In this document: piece after piece, positions 17,516 through 25,655 of the stretch
How the letters are laid out: the number at the start of each line of letters is the position of its first letter
How positions within the stretch are numbered: the first letter of the stretch is position 1
Origin: Gudongella sp034006985
GTDB taxonomy: Bacteria; Bacillota; Clostridia; Tissierellales; Tissierellaceae
DNA: 64,000 nucleotides
Direction of reading: 5' to 3'
Assembly (NCBI GenBank): GCA_034006985.1
Contig: JAVERT010000001.1
Span: 248,001-312,000, forward strand
Translations under genes and position numbers: made by a program
The notes under the pieces: model-generated
What the model saw: only the letters and a program-made list of their open reading frames with translations
What the model was told of the DNA's origin: nothing
Databases searched by the model: none

Positions 17516-17551
17516 ATAAAAAAAGGGCTGTAGAAAACTCTACAGCCCTTG
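17516..17551. terminator. Terminator serving tRNA-Sec
   Basis: Twelve-pair stem AAGGGCTGTAGA / TCTACAGCCCTT (17523-17550). On the minus strand it is followed by seven T, so it ends the tRNA-Sec transcript. It lies inside the prophage, which thus brought a replacement terminator for the tRNA it rebuilt. It may also end int on the plus strand. Confidence 0.85.
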
Positions 17552-17554
17552 ATA

Positions 17555-17627
17555 TTACTTATTGGCGGGAGTATGTGGGAATCGAACCCACCTAGGAAGC
17601 TCTTAACCCCCCACGCTGGTTTTGAAG
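17555..17627 (-). repeat. Prophage attachment repeat (copy within the intact tRNA-Sec)
   Basis: Partner of the 73-bp repeat at 12641-12713, with one mismatch. It covers the 3' half of the intact tRNA-Sec from the anticodon loop through CCA and eight further bases. The phage-derived copy restores the host tRNA. Confidence 0.93.
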
Positions 17628-17659
17628 ACCAGAGAGCACACCAGAACTCAGCTACCCCC
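17563..17659 (-). tRNA. selC: Selenocysteine tRNA (anticodon UCA)
   Basis: A 97-base tRNA with Sec-specific build. It has an extended acceptor stem (GGGGGTA pairs with TACTCCC allowing one G-T; the eighth position is a G/A mismatch), a long D-stem, and anticodon arm CTGGT-CTTCAAA-ACCAG with anticodon UCA. A long variable arm, T-arm GTGGG-TTCGATT-CCCAC and encoded CCA follow. It lies downstream of selB and selA on the same strand. Its 3' half is one of the prophage att repeats. SelA converts Ser-tRNA(Sec) to Sec-tRNA, and SelB delivers it to UGA. Confidence 0.95.
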
Positions 17660-17707
17660 ATTTGGCTCTAAAAGTGATTATATATGATTTCTGGTAAAAT
17701 ATCAATA

Positions 17708-18397
17708 TTAATTTTCTTTAAAATAATATCCTACTCCCCATTTTGTTAAAACATACTCTGGAACTTTAGAATCTCTTTCTAATTTTTCTCTTATCCTTCT
17801 TATATGAACATCTACAGTCCTTAAATCTCCATAATAAGCGAAACCCCAAACTATTTCTAATAATTCCTCTCTTGTAAATACTTTTCCTGGATTTGAAGCT
17901 AACACGTATAAAAGGTCAAATTCTTTTCCCGTAAGTGAGATTTTTTTGCCGTCTCTTATTACTTTTCGACCTACGGAATTAATAGTAATATCACGTTCTT
18001 CAATTATATTGCTATCATTATCAGAAACTTTATGATTTATTCTTCTTAAAATAGCCTTTATTCTAGCTTTTAATTCTAGAATATTAAATGGTTTTATAAT
18101 GTAATCGTCTGCTCCATATTCTAAAGCAAGTATCTTTTTTATATCCTCATTGATCTCTGTTATTATAATTATTGGTACAGAGGATATATTCCTGATGTTC
18201 TGGCATAAGGTAAGCCCATTAATATCCGGCAAATTAATCTCCATTAAAATCATATCGTAATTCTTTTTTTGAATATAATTAATTGCATTATCAGCATCAT
18301 CAAGGATGTCAATTCCGTAATTATCTTGTTCAAGACTGTATCTAAGCCCTCTAACAAAGGACTTGTCACTGTCTATAACTAGTATTCGCTCACTCAT
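17708..18397 (-). CDS. OmpR-family response regulator with atypical receiver
   Basis: The 229-residue protein has an N-terminal receiver (about 1-118) and a C-terminal winged-helix DNA-binding domain (GKEFDLLYVLASNPGKVFTREELLEIVWG, VDVHIRRIREKLE). The phospho-acceptor position reads LMEINLP: it is Glu53, not Asp. The acidic pair reads Asp9-Ser10. Thr80 and Lys102 (DYIIKPF) are kept. This predicts a pseudo-receiver that does not use ordinary aspartyl phosphorylation. No histidine kinase gene adjoins. The start is the ATG at 18397 behind AGGTG, 14 bases after the selB stop, so it is probably cotranscribed with the sel genes. Target genes unknown. Confidence 0.88.
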   Translation of the reverse strand: MSERILVIDSDKSFVRGLRYSLEQDNYGIDILDDADNAINYIQKKNYDMILMEINLPDINGLTLCQNIRNISSVPIIIITEINEDIKKILALEYGADDYIIKPFNILELKARIKAILRRINHKVSDNDSNIIEERDITINSVGRKVIRDGKKISLTGKEFDLLYVLASNPGKVFTREELLEIVWGFAYYGDLRTVDVHIRRIREKLERDSKVPEYVLTKWGVGYYFKEN

Positions 18398-18411
18398 GCT
18401 ACACCTCACTA

Positions 18412-20322
18412 TCATTTAGCTAAGATTCTCTTCTCATCATTTCGTTTAGTTAATTTTATCTGATCAAAGTATTCTAGTAATGCAATTGCTATTTTCCTAT
18501 TTGAATTTATTAAATCCCTAAATTCTGCAACAGATATTGCCTCATTTTGTACCATATAATCTTTCAACTTCTCTATAGCCAATTCAATACTCTCAGGCAA
18601 CATTAATGTATCTTCACTAACTTTAATTAATTCAGACTTAGTAATCATGTTAATTAGGATTTCTTCCGTCTCTTCATTTTTACCCAATCCCATTGAAAAC
18701 AAATCTTCCTTCTTAGGCGGTGAAAATTCTTTTTGTGCGAAATGATTAATTATTTGATTTTTTATGCTTTCTTGTTCCTTTGTAAAGATAGGTTTAAAAT
18801 CACTTAGACTTAATAAATCATTATACTGTTTTAATTTTCCTTTTTCTATCATTAAATCTATTATTGCTTCTGCCAGCTTTGGTTTTGCTTTACCTAAAAA
18901 TTTACTTCTAATTTCTTCCTTTGAAATACCCTGTCTAAGTGGATAATTATTATGGTAATCTAATACAACTATTCTTATCTTATCTAAGACTTTTAAAAAG
19001 TTTTCTTTATGCATTGGATAGGTATCTTTACTTAATTTGAATATATATACTAAATTATCATCTTCTAATTTTTTTGTTTCTTCTTCAAATTGTTCTTGAA
19101 ACATAGCCGATTCTTTAGACAATTCTTTAATGGATAAAAACAAATCACCTTTTTCTTTAATAATATGTTCAACAATAGCAGTTTGATTACCTTCTTCTTT
19201 TATTAAAAGCTCTTCAATTATATCTTCATCAAATCTCTTTTTCTTTTCTGGATTGGATTCTATTACATCACCACCACCAATAGTGAACATCGGAGAATAA
19301 AATCGTAATATAAATCGATCTCCTCTTTTTGCCACAATCTTTTCTTCAAGCCTTAGCTGAGCAAATGCTTCTTGACCAGGCTCCAAAATTTCTCTATCTA
19401 GAAGTATAAGCCTACATAATACCTCCTCAGTCCCAAGATAAAGTTTTAATCTCGTTCTGTTGACTATTGAACGATCTAATGTCTTTAACAGCTTAACCTT
19501 AACATCTAACATCATAGTATCGACCATTGAACTAACAGGTGCGATAACGCTCCCTCGATGCAATTCGTTTTTCTTTACTGATGCTAAATTTATAGCAACT
19601 CTTTGTCCTGCAAATGCTTCTTTTGCATCTACATCATGTACTTGAAGAGATCTTATCCTAGATTTTATTCCCTCTGGATATATCTCGATCTCATCCCCAA
19701 CTGAAAACTTGCCAGCAAGGAGTGTCCCTGTAACAATTGTACCAAATCCAGAGATTGTAAAGACTCGGTCCACTGGAAGTCTTGGCATGTCTTCTATACT
19801 TTTATCTTCTAATGTTAAACTCATTTCATCAACTAACTCTATAATCTTATCTATTCCTAGCAATTTTGTTGAAGATGCAAAAATTATAGGTGTATTCTCC
19901 AAAAAAGTACCTTTAACACTTTCTAACACTTCTTCTGATACCATTTCTAACCATTCTTCTTCTACCAAATCAGATTTGGTCAAAACTACAAATCCTTTTT
20001 TTATACCTAATATATCAAGAATAGCTAAATGTTCTCTTGTTTGAGGCATAACTCCCTCATCTGCTGCTATAACAAGTAACACTATATCTATTCCGATAAC
20101 TCCTGCTAACATATTCCTTATAAATTTTTCATGCCCTGGGACATCAATTATTCCAGCTCGTTGGCCGCTAGGCAAATCAAAATAGGTAAAACCTAACTCT
20201 ATTGAAATGCCTCTGTCCTGTTCTTCTTTTAGTCTATCAGTATTACGACCAGTCAAAGCCTTTATTAAGGTTGTTTTTCCATGATCTATATGCCCAGCTG
20301 TCCCAATTATTATATGATTCAT
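18412..20322 (-). CDS. selB: Selenocysteine-specific elongation factor SelB
   Basis: EF-Tu-like GTPase that carries Sec-tRNA(Sec) to UGA codons marked by a SECIS hairpin. The 636-residue protein begins MNHIIIGTAGHIDHGKTTLIKALTG, with RGISIELGF, DVPGH and TKSD. Beta-barrel domains follow, then a chain of C-terminal winged helices (about 380-636) that bind SECIS RNA. It starts three bases after the selA stop. The full set selD-selA-selB-tRNA-Sec in one cluster makes the call secure. Confidence 0.97.
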   Translation of the reverse strand: MNHIIIGTAGHIDHGKTTLIKALTGRNTDRLKEEQDRGISIELGFTYFDLPSGQRAGIIDVPGHEKFIRNMLAGVIGIDIVLLVIAADEGVMPQTREHLAILDILGIKKGFVVLTKSDLVEEEWLEMVSEEVLESVKGTFLENTPIIFASSTKLLGIDKIIELVDEMSLTLEDKSIEDMPRLPVDRVFTISGFGTIVTGTLLAGKFSVGDEIEIYPEGIKSRIRSLQVHDVDAKEAFAGQRVAINLASVKKNELHRGSVIAPVSSMVDTMMLDVKVKLLKTLDRSIVNRTRLKLYLGTEEVLCRLILLDREILEPGQEAFAQLRLEEKIVAKRGDRFILRFYSPMFTIGGGDVIESNPEKKKRFDEDIIEELLIKEEGNQTAIVEHIIKEKGDLFLSIKELSKESAMFQEQFEEETKKLEDDNLVYIFKLSKDTYPMHKENFLKVLDKIRIVVLDYHNNYPLRQGISKEEIRSKFLGKAKPKLAEAIIDLMIEKGKLKQYNDLLSLSDFKPIFTKEQESIKNQIINHFAQKEFSPPKKEDLFSMGLGKNEETEEILINMITKSELIKVSEDTLMLPESIELAIEKLKDYMVQNEAISVAEFRDLINSNRKIAIALLEYFDQIKLTKRNDEKRILAK

Positions 20323-20325
20323 CGA

Positions 20326-21744
20326 TTATTCCCCTTTATTTGCTTTTAATGCATAATCTATTGCACCGGTTATTATATTAAAATCATCTAATCTTATTGT
20401 CCTTAAATCAAGATATAATCTATCTTTAAATATCCTCCCTATTACTGGAGTTTCAAATCTTCTTAACCTTCTCTCAAAACTTGCTACACTCATATTTAAT
20501 AAATCTAATACTACACATTTTGTTGGTAGTTTTTCTGTTGGCAATGAACCTCCTCCAACTTCAGAAAATTCATCTTCTATAGAAATCCTAAACTCTAAAT
20601 TCGAAATCTTTTTTTCGATGCAATCTTTAAGTTTATAAGCATTATCTTCTAATTCATCTATACTCATTGTCAGCATTCTTAATGTAGGAATATTTTTAAT
20701 TGCAAGTTCTTCATCATAATAATATCTAAATGTTGCTTCTAATGCAGCAATAGTAAATTTATCAACTCTAAATGCCCTAGTTAAAGGATTCTTCTTCATA
20801 GCTTCAATATATTCTCTCTTCCCTACGATTATACCCGCTTGTGGACCCCCTAGAAGCTTATCTCCGCTGAATGTTACTACGTCCACACCATTGTTAATAC
20901 TATCAATAACAGTTGGCTCATAGCTTATTCCATACTTAGACAAATCAATTAAAACTCCACTTCCCAAATCTTCTATTAGTGGTATATCATATTTCTTTTT
21001 CAAATCATAGAGTTCTTTAGCTTCAACTGCTGAAGTAAAACCCATTATCCTATAATTAGAAGTATGAACTTTTAGTAGAGCTCCTGTTTGCTCACAGATT
21101 GCATTTTCATAATCTCTTAAATGAGTCTTGTTAGTTGTCCCTACTTCTACTAGCTTACTACCACTTTGTTCCATAACCTCTGGTATACGAAAAGCTCCAC
21201 CTATTTCTATAAGCTCTCCCCTTGAAACAATAACTTCTTTATTTTTAGCTAATGTGCTAAGCACTAGAAGAACTGCTGCCGCATTATTATTTACAACCAA
21301 CGCAGCTTCTCCACCAACAATCTCTGCAACTACATCTTCTAAATGTGAATATCTTGAACCCCGAGTTCCATTTTCAATATTGTACTCAAGATTTGAATAT
21401 CTGGTAGATATTGTCTTCATCTGCTCTAATATTTCTTCACCAATTAAAGACCTACCAAGATTTGTGTGAATCACTATACCTGTAGCATTCACTACTGGTC
21501 TTAAATTATATGAATTCTTATTTTCTGCATTAATTATAATTTTTTTATCTAATTCTAGAATCATACTACTTAATTCTATCTCATCCAAACCCATTTTAAT
21601 TCTATTTCTAATTTCTTCAATTTCTTCTCTAATTGAATCAACTAAAATTTTTCTTGGTATATATTCCATTAATTCACTGATTGATTCCCAAGAAATAACT
21701 TCATCAATTTTTGGAATTAAAGTATATAAATTCTTTTCGCTCAT
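20326..21744 (-). CDS. selA: L-seryl-tRNA(Sec) selenium transferase
   Basis: PLP enzyme that converts Ser-tRNA(Sec) to Sec-tRNA(Sec) using selenophosphate. The 472-residue length is standard. It has an N-terminal helical tRNA-binding domain, VVNATGIVIHTNLGRSL, NNNAAAVLLVL, and the PLP lysine in VVTFSGDKLLGGPQAG near residue 290. GGTGGTGGG precedes the ATG. It lies between selD and selB with gaps of 18 and 3 bases. Confidence 0.97.
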   Translation of the reverse strand: MSEKNLYTLIPKIDEVISWESISELMEYIPRKILVDSIREEIEEIRNRIKMGLDEIELSSMILELDKKIIINAENKNSYNLRPVVNATGIVIHTNLGRSLIGEEILEQMKTISTRYSNLEYNIENGTRGSRYSHLEDVVAEIVGGEAALVVNNNAAAVLLVLSTLAKNKEVIVSRGELIEIGGAFRIPEVMEQSGSKLVEVGTTNKTHLRDYENAICEQTGALLKVHTSNYRIMGFTSAVEAKELYDLKKKYDIPLIEDLGSGVLIDLSKYGISYEPTVIDSINNGVDVVTFSGDKLLGGPQAGIIVGKREYIEAMKKNPLTRAFRVDKFTIAALEATFRYYYDEELAIKNIPTLRMLTMSIDELEDNAYKLKDCIEKKISNLEFRISIEDEFSEVGGGSLPTEKLPTKCVVLDLLNMSVASFERRLRRFETPVIGRIFKDRLYLDLRTIRLDDFNIITGAIDYALKANKGE

Positions 21745-21762
21745 ATTCCCACCACCCCAATA

Positions 21763-22797
21763 TCATTTAACTATTATATATTTTCCATTATACTCTGTTA
21801 CTTCTCCAATTAATGCATATTCAGTTGGTGAACCTGATAATTTTTCTAATAACAATCCTGCATATTCCTTAGCTACTGAAATTAACAAGCCTCCAGATGT
21901 TTGTGGATCATATAGAATATCAACCATAAAATCAGAAATATCCTCGTCAATAAGGACCTTGTCCCCAATATAATTCTTATTGTTATAAGCACCAGCCGGT
22001 ATCAGACCCATCTGTGCATATTCCTTAGCTTCCTTAATAAATGGAACTTTACTGCTATCAATGTTTATTGTTACATTACTTGATTCTGCCATTTCAAGAC
22101 TATGTCCAAGTAATCCAAATCCAGTAATATCGGTTACACTATGAACTCCTTTCGCTTCATCAATAGCTTTTTTCCCAAAGCTATTTAGAGTACTCATAGA
22201 TAAGACTGCTGCATCGTAAGCCTCTTTACTTGCAAGCTCACCTTTTATCGCAGTTGTTATAATTCCTATTCCTAGAGGTTTTGTGATAATTAAAGAATCT
22301 CCTATTTTCGCATTATTATTTGTCAATACTTTATTTGGATGCACAAATCCAGTCACTGAAAGTCCATACTTAGGCTCATCATCAGACACACTATGTCCAC
22401 CAACGAGAATTGCACCAGCTTCCATAACCTTGCTTTGCCCACCTCTCATAATTTCACCTAGTACTTTGGGATCTAGGCAATCCGGGAAACAAACTATATT
22501 CAATGCTAGACGCGGCTCTCCTCCCATCGCATATATATCACTTAGTGAATTCGCCGCTGCTATTTGTCCAAATGTATATGGATCATCAACTACTGGAGTA
22601 AAAAAATCCAGAGTTTGAATAATTGCTAATTCGTCGCTTAATCTATAAACAGCAGCATCATCTGATGTTTCAACTCCTACAATTAAATCTTTATCTTCCA
22701 CTTTTGGTAAGTGGCACAAAACTTGTGCCAATATATCTGGTCCGATTTTAGCTGCTCACCCTGAACTTTTAGTTAGCTCTGTTAATCTTATGTCCAA
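21763..22797 (-). CDS. selD: Selenophosphate synthetase, a selenoprotein with in-frame UGA
   Basis: Makes selenophosphate from selenide and ATP. Reading from a TTG at 22797 behind AGGAGGGG gives MDIRLTELTKSSG-U-AAKIGPDILAQVL, where U is the TGA at 22758-22756. The sequence around it matches the SelD active site, where the residue is Cys or Sec. The protein has 344 residues counting Sec14. A reading that starts after the TGA loses the catalytic residue. VGVETSDDAAVY and SVTDITGFGLLGH confirm the family. A hairpin 25 bases after the TGA can act as SECIS. It starts 13 bases after comEA stops and is followed by selA. Confidence 0.95.
22712..22730 (-). promoter_or_regulatory. Bacterial SECIS-type hairpin in selD mRNA
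   Basis: Eight-pair perfect stem TGGCACAA-GTT-TTGTGCCA on the minus strand, starting 25 bases 3' of the Sec TGA, within the distance known for bacterial SECIS elements. The loop carries the G and U that such elements usually expose for SelB. Pairing is seen directly; SECIS function is inferred. Confidence 0.75.
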
Positions 22798-22810
22798 AAT
22801 AACCCCTCCT

Positions 22811-23422
22811 CTAATTTATTGATATCATATCTTTGATAGCCTCAAATTTTGCATCTCCTATACCGCTTACATCTAGGATATCTTCAATATTTTTAAACTT
22901 TGAAGTTTTTCGATATTCAACTATTCTACCAGCTATTACCTCTCCTATACCAGGTAAACTTTGTAAATCAGCTGATGAAGCAATATTAATATTAATTTTA
23001 CCAGTTTCTTGTGTGTTTGTACCCATTTCTATTGAAATGGATCCTTCTTCATCTAATCCTGGAATATATATTTTATCTTCATCATTAATTTTTTTAGCTA
23101 AGTTTATTCTATCTAAATCTGCCTGTTTGGTCAAACCGCCTGCCATATTTACTACATCAACGACCCTATCACCAATAATAAGCTCGTATATTCCTGGATT
23201 ATAAACTTCTCCGCTGATATGAACCATAATTGAAGAACTCTCTATTTCTACTTTAGGCGATATAGCTGCAACACTCTCTACAGGACTTTCTGTAAAAACT
23301 GCTTCTACTCCTTCTAATTTTGGTTCTTTAGTTATTCCAAATGCCTTAATTGATAGTAATACCCCTATTATAAATACCGATGCAATTACTATTATACTCT
23401 CTTTTTTGGTAAAGAAATCCAA
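22811..23422 (-). CDS. comEA: ComEA-type DNA-binding protein (SLBB + helix-hairpin-helix)
   Basis: Membrane-anchored DNA receptor of transformation systems. The 203-residue protein has an N-terminal membrane helix (IIVIASVFIIGVLLSIKAF). An SLBB domain follows (VHISGEVYNPGIYELIIGDRVVDVVNMAGG), then a paired helix-hairpin-helix domain (NINIASSADLQSLPGIGEVIAGRIVEYR). The start is probably a TTG at 23422 behind GGGGGG; an ATG at 23440 has no ribosome site. It lies directly upstream of selD, so it may share the sel transcript. comEC is 11 kb away. Confidence 0.88.
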   Translation of the reverse strand: MDFFTKKESIIVIASVFIIGVLLSIKAFGITKEPKLEGVEAVFTESPVESVAAISPKVEIESSSIMVHISGEVYNPGIYELIIGDRVVDVVNMAGGLTKQADLDRINLAKKINDEDKIYIPGLDEEGSISIEMGTNTQETGKININIASSADLQSLPGIGEVIAGRIVEYRKTSKFKNIEDILDVSGIGDAKFEAIKDMISIN

Positions 23423-23506
23423 AACAAGCCCCCCAATCATATATTATATATCTATTATAGCTATTATTAACTAATAATACTCGTTTTTTATTCGTATTTA
23501 CTTATT

Positions 23507-23530
23507 TTTTTTAAACTTTTCTGGTATAAT
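23507..23530 (+). promoter_or_regulatory. Extended -10 promoter of the carboxypeptidase gene
   Basis: TGGTATAAT (TATAAT at 23525-23530) gives an extended -10. The -35 region (about 23502-23507, TTATTT) is poor, as is common with extended -10 promoters. It faces away from comEA. Confidence 0.6.
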
Positions 23531-23576
23531 CTATAATATCAATATAAATAAACAAATACTAAATGGTGGTGTCTAT

Positions 23577-24857
23577 ATGAAAAGATTTATATATTTTTTT
23601 GCAATTTTATTTTTTTTGTTTATTTTCGACTATACCTATGCTGAGACATTAGATTTAAGTGGCGAGGCAGCAATTTTAATTGATTATGATACTAATGAAA
23701 TTCTTTATGAAAAAAATAGTCATTTAGAATTATACCCAGCTAGTACAACAAAAATGATGACTGCAATACTTGCTGTTGAGAACTCAGAATTAGACGAACT
23801 AGTAACAATCGATGATGAAATAGTCAGTCTTACATACGGTAGCCATATCGCTCTTGAACCAGGTGAAGTTCTTACCATGGAACAATTACTTCATGCTATG
23901 CTCTTACCCTCTGCAAATGATGCGGCTTTAGCAATTGCCAAACATGTTGGAGGTACAATAGATAATTTTGTATCTATGATGAATCAAAGAGCAGTTGAAT
24001 TAGGCGCCAATGACACCAATTTTGTTAATCCAAATGGTCTGCACGATGACAATCATGTATCTAGTGCCTACGATTTAGCCCTAATCGGAAAAGAAGCTAT
24101 GGAACATGAACAAATACGAAATATAGTTAATACAGTCCAGTATGAGATTCCACCCACTAATAAAAAAACTGAATCAAGATATTTTAAAATTACAAATAAA
24201 CTCTTATACGATTCAGAACTTATTAATGTTGATGGCAAGCTTATTAGCACTAAGTATCCATATGCTTCTGGAGTTAAAACTGGTTACACTAGCAATGCTA
24301 AAAACTGCTTGGTTGCATATGCAAACAAAGCAGATCAGAAATTAATATCAGTCGTATTAAAGGCAGATGGAATAAATGTATATGCAGATACACATAAACT
24401 CCTAAATTATGGATTTGAAAACTTTAATAATATAATAATTGCTAATAGCAATGAATTTATTGATAATATATCTATTACAGATGGTGATACCCCATATATT
24501 GCAGGTATATTAGACAGAAATATTGTTTATCCTATGTCAGAGTTTAATCAAAATAATATAGAAAAGAAAATAACAATTAGAGAAGACTTAAAAGCTCCAA
24601 TAGATAAAGGCCAGATTATTGGTGAAGCTGAATATTTAATTGATGGTAAAGTAATAGGTGGTGGTAATATAATATCTACTGCTGCTGTCTTAATTGACCC
24701 AGATACAACAACTTTTGGGAAAATAAAAAATAACTGGTATCTATTTATATTTTTAATAGCTATCTTGCTACGTATTTATACATTAGCCTTAAGAAGAAAA
24801 CGAAAAAAAATGAAGTCAAGACAAACAATATATAGAATGCCCTATAATGCAAAATAA
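23577..24857 (+). CDS. D-alanyl-D-alanine carboxypeptidase (class A low-MW PBP)
   Basis: Trims the terminal D-Ala of peptidoglycan stem peptides outside the membrane. The 426-residue protein has a signal peptide (FIYFFAILFFLFIFDYTYA). SxxK is in PASTTKMMTA near residue 60, SxN in LLPSANDAAL, and KTG in SGVKTGYTSNAKNC. A C-terminal membrane helix (WYLFIFLIAILLRIYTLAL) and basic tail follow; DacA/DacF relatives usually have an amphipathic helix instead. It is monocistronic with its own promoter and terminator, convergent with ridA. Confidence 0.94.
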   Translation: MKRFIYFFAILFFLFIFDYTYAETLDLSGEAAILIDYDTNEILYEKNSHLELYPASTTKMMTAILAVENSELDELVTIDDEIVSLTYGSHIALEPGEVLTMEQLLHAMLLPSANDAALAIAKHVGGTIDNFVSMMNQRAVELGANDTNFVNPNGLHDDNHVSSAYDLALIGKEAMEHEQIRNIVNTVQYEIPPTNKKTESRYFKITNKLLYDSELINVDGKLISTKYPYASGVKTGYTSNAKNCLVAYANKADQKLISVVLKADGINVYADTHKLLNYGFENFNNIIIANSNEFIDNISITDGDTPYIAGILDRNIVYPMSEFNQNNIEKKITIREDLKAPIDKGQIIGEAEYLIDGKVIGGGNIISTAAVLIDPDTTTFGKIKNNWYLFIFLIAILLRIYTLALRRKRKKMKSRQTIYRMPYNAK

Positions 24858-24881
24858 CCTGGTTTCCCAGGTTATTTTTTT
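24851..24881. terminator. Terminator of the carboxypeptidase gene
   Basis: Stem AATAACCTGG / CCCAGGTTATT with a short loop followed by seven T on the plus strand. The minus-strand read has a TTTT run, so it may also serve the ridA transcript. Confidence 0.85.
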
Positions 24882-24892
24882 CTTGATTTATT

Positions 24893-25276
24893 CTATTTTT
24901 TTACAGCAATTGCTTCAATTTCTATTACTCCATCTTTAGGTAATCTAGCAACTTCCACAAGACTTCTTGCAGGTTTATGATTTTTAAAATACTCAGCATA
25001 TACTTCATTAATTAAAGAGAAGTTCTCCATATCTTTAACGAACACAGTCACTTTGATTACTGTTTCTAAAGATGCTCCGCCTTCTTCTAAAACTGCTTTG
25101 ACATTCTCAAGCGCTTGTCTTGTAGCTTTTTGAATATCATCACTTATTAATTCTCCTGTTTCTGGAACAAAAGGTAATTGACCTGATGTAAAAACAAACT
25201 CGTCTGCTCTAACTCCTTGTGAATAAGGTCCTACTGCGGCTGGTGCTTTTTCTGTTTGAATTAAGTCTAATTTCAT
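24893..25276 (-). CDS. ridA: RidA family reactive intermediate deaminase
   Basis: Hydrolyses enamine/imine intermediates such as 2-aminoacrylate released by PLP enzymes. The 127-residue length is typical. The signature GPYSQGV, FTSGQLP, the key arginine in KPARSLVEVARLP and EIEAIAV are present. The ATG follows GGAGG and lies two bases after rsfS ends. It is the last gene of the long minus-strand run before the convergent terminator. Confidence 0.95.
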   Translation of the reverse strand: MKLDLIQTEKAPAAVGPYSQGVRADEFVFTSGQLPFVPETGELISDDIQKATRQALENVKAVLEEGGASLETVIKVTVFVKDMENFSLINEVYAEYFKNHKPARSLVEVARLPKDGVIEIEAIAVKK

Positions 25277-25278
25277 TT

Positions 25279-25632
25279 TTACTCCTCCTCTTTAGATAAC
25301 TTCTCAAATTCCTTCCAAAGTCTTTCTAGATCATAATAATCCCTTTCTTCTTTATGAAAAACATGTACTATTACATCTGCAAAGTCCAAAATTATCCATC
25401 TAGCGCTTCTGTAGCCTTCTTTTATATTTAAAATTTCATATCCAGCTTTACTCATTTTATCTTCTACTTCATCAGCTATCGCAACTGCTTGATTGGAAGA
25501 ATTCCCACTAGTTATAATAAAATAATCTGCTATTGATGTTTTTTGAGATACATCAATTTCAACAGTATCCAATCCATTTTTACTATCAATAGCTTTTTTA
25601 ATAATATCCAATTTATTTTTTAAATCTGTCAT
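25279..25632 (-). CDS. rsfS: Ribosomal silencing factor RsfS
   Basis: Binds uL14 on the 50S subunit and blocks subunit joining when nutrients are scarce. The 117-residue protein has the family core VEIDVSQKTSIADYFIITSGNS, KEGYRSARWIILDFADVIVHVFH and REDYYDLERLW-like ending (ERDYYDLERLWKE). It lies in the conserved order obg-yhbY-nadD-yqeK-LCP-rsfS. Confidence 0.96.
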   Translation of the reverse strand: MTDLKNKLDIIKKAIDSKNGLDTVEIDVSQKTSIADYFIITSGNSSNQAVAIADEVEDKMSKAGYEILNIKEGYRSARWIILDFADVIVHVFHKEERDYYDLERLWKEFEKLSKEEE

Positions 25633-25655
25633 TTATTAATTCTCACCCCTTTCTT

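Larger units (their letters stand above)
12641..17627. mobile_element. Decayed prophage integrated in the tRNA-Sec gene
   Basis: About 4.9 kb between two 73-bp direct repeats of the tRNA-Sec 3' half. Contents fit a deleted temperate phage: holin-like proteins, a frameshifted endolysin amidase, a tyrosine recombinase missing its N-terminal half next to the reconstituted tRNA, and accessory genes at the distal end. Structural, replication and repressor genes are absent. The flanking chromosome on both sides is ordinary housekeeping. With amidase and integrase both broken, autonomous excision is unlikely. Confidence 0.9.

Noticed and set aside
18412..20322. SelB as a second EF-Tu or LepA-type factor
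   Set aside because: Length, winged-helix tail and position with selA, selD and tRNA-Sec fit SelB only.
22731..22731. Start of selD at the TTG after the TGA
   Set aside because: It removes the catalytic residue and has no ribosome site, while the upstream TTG at 22797 has a strong one and restores the conserved N-terminus.
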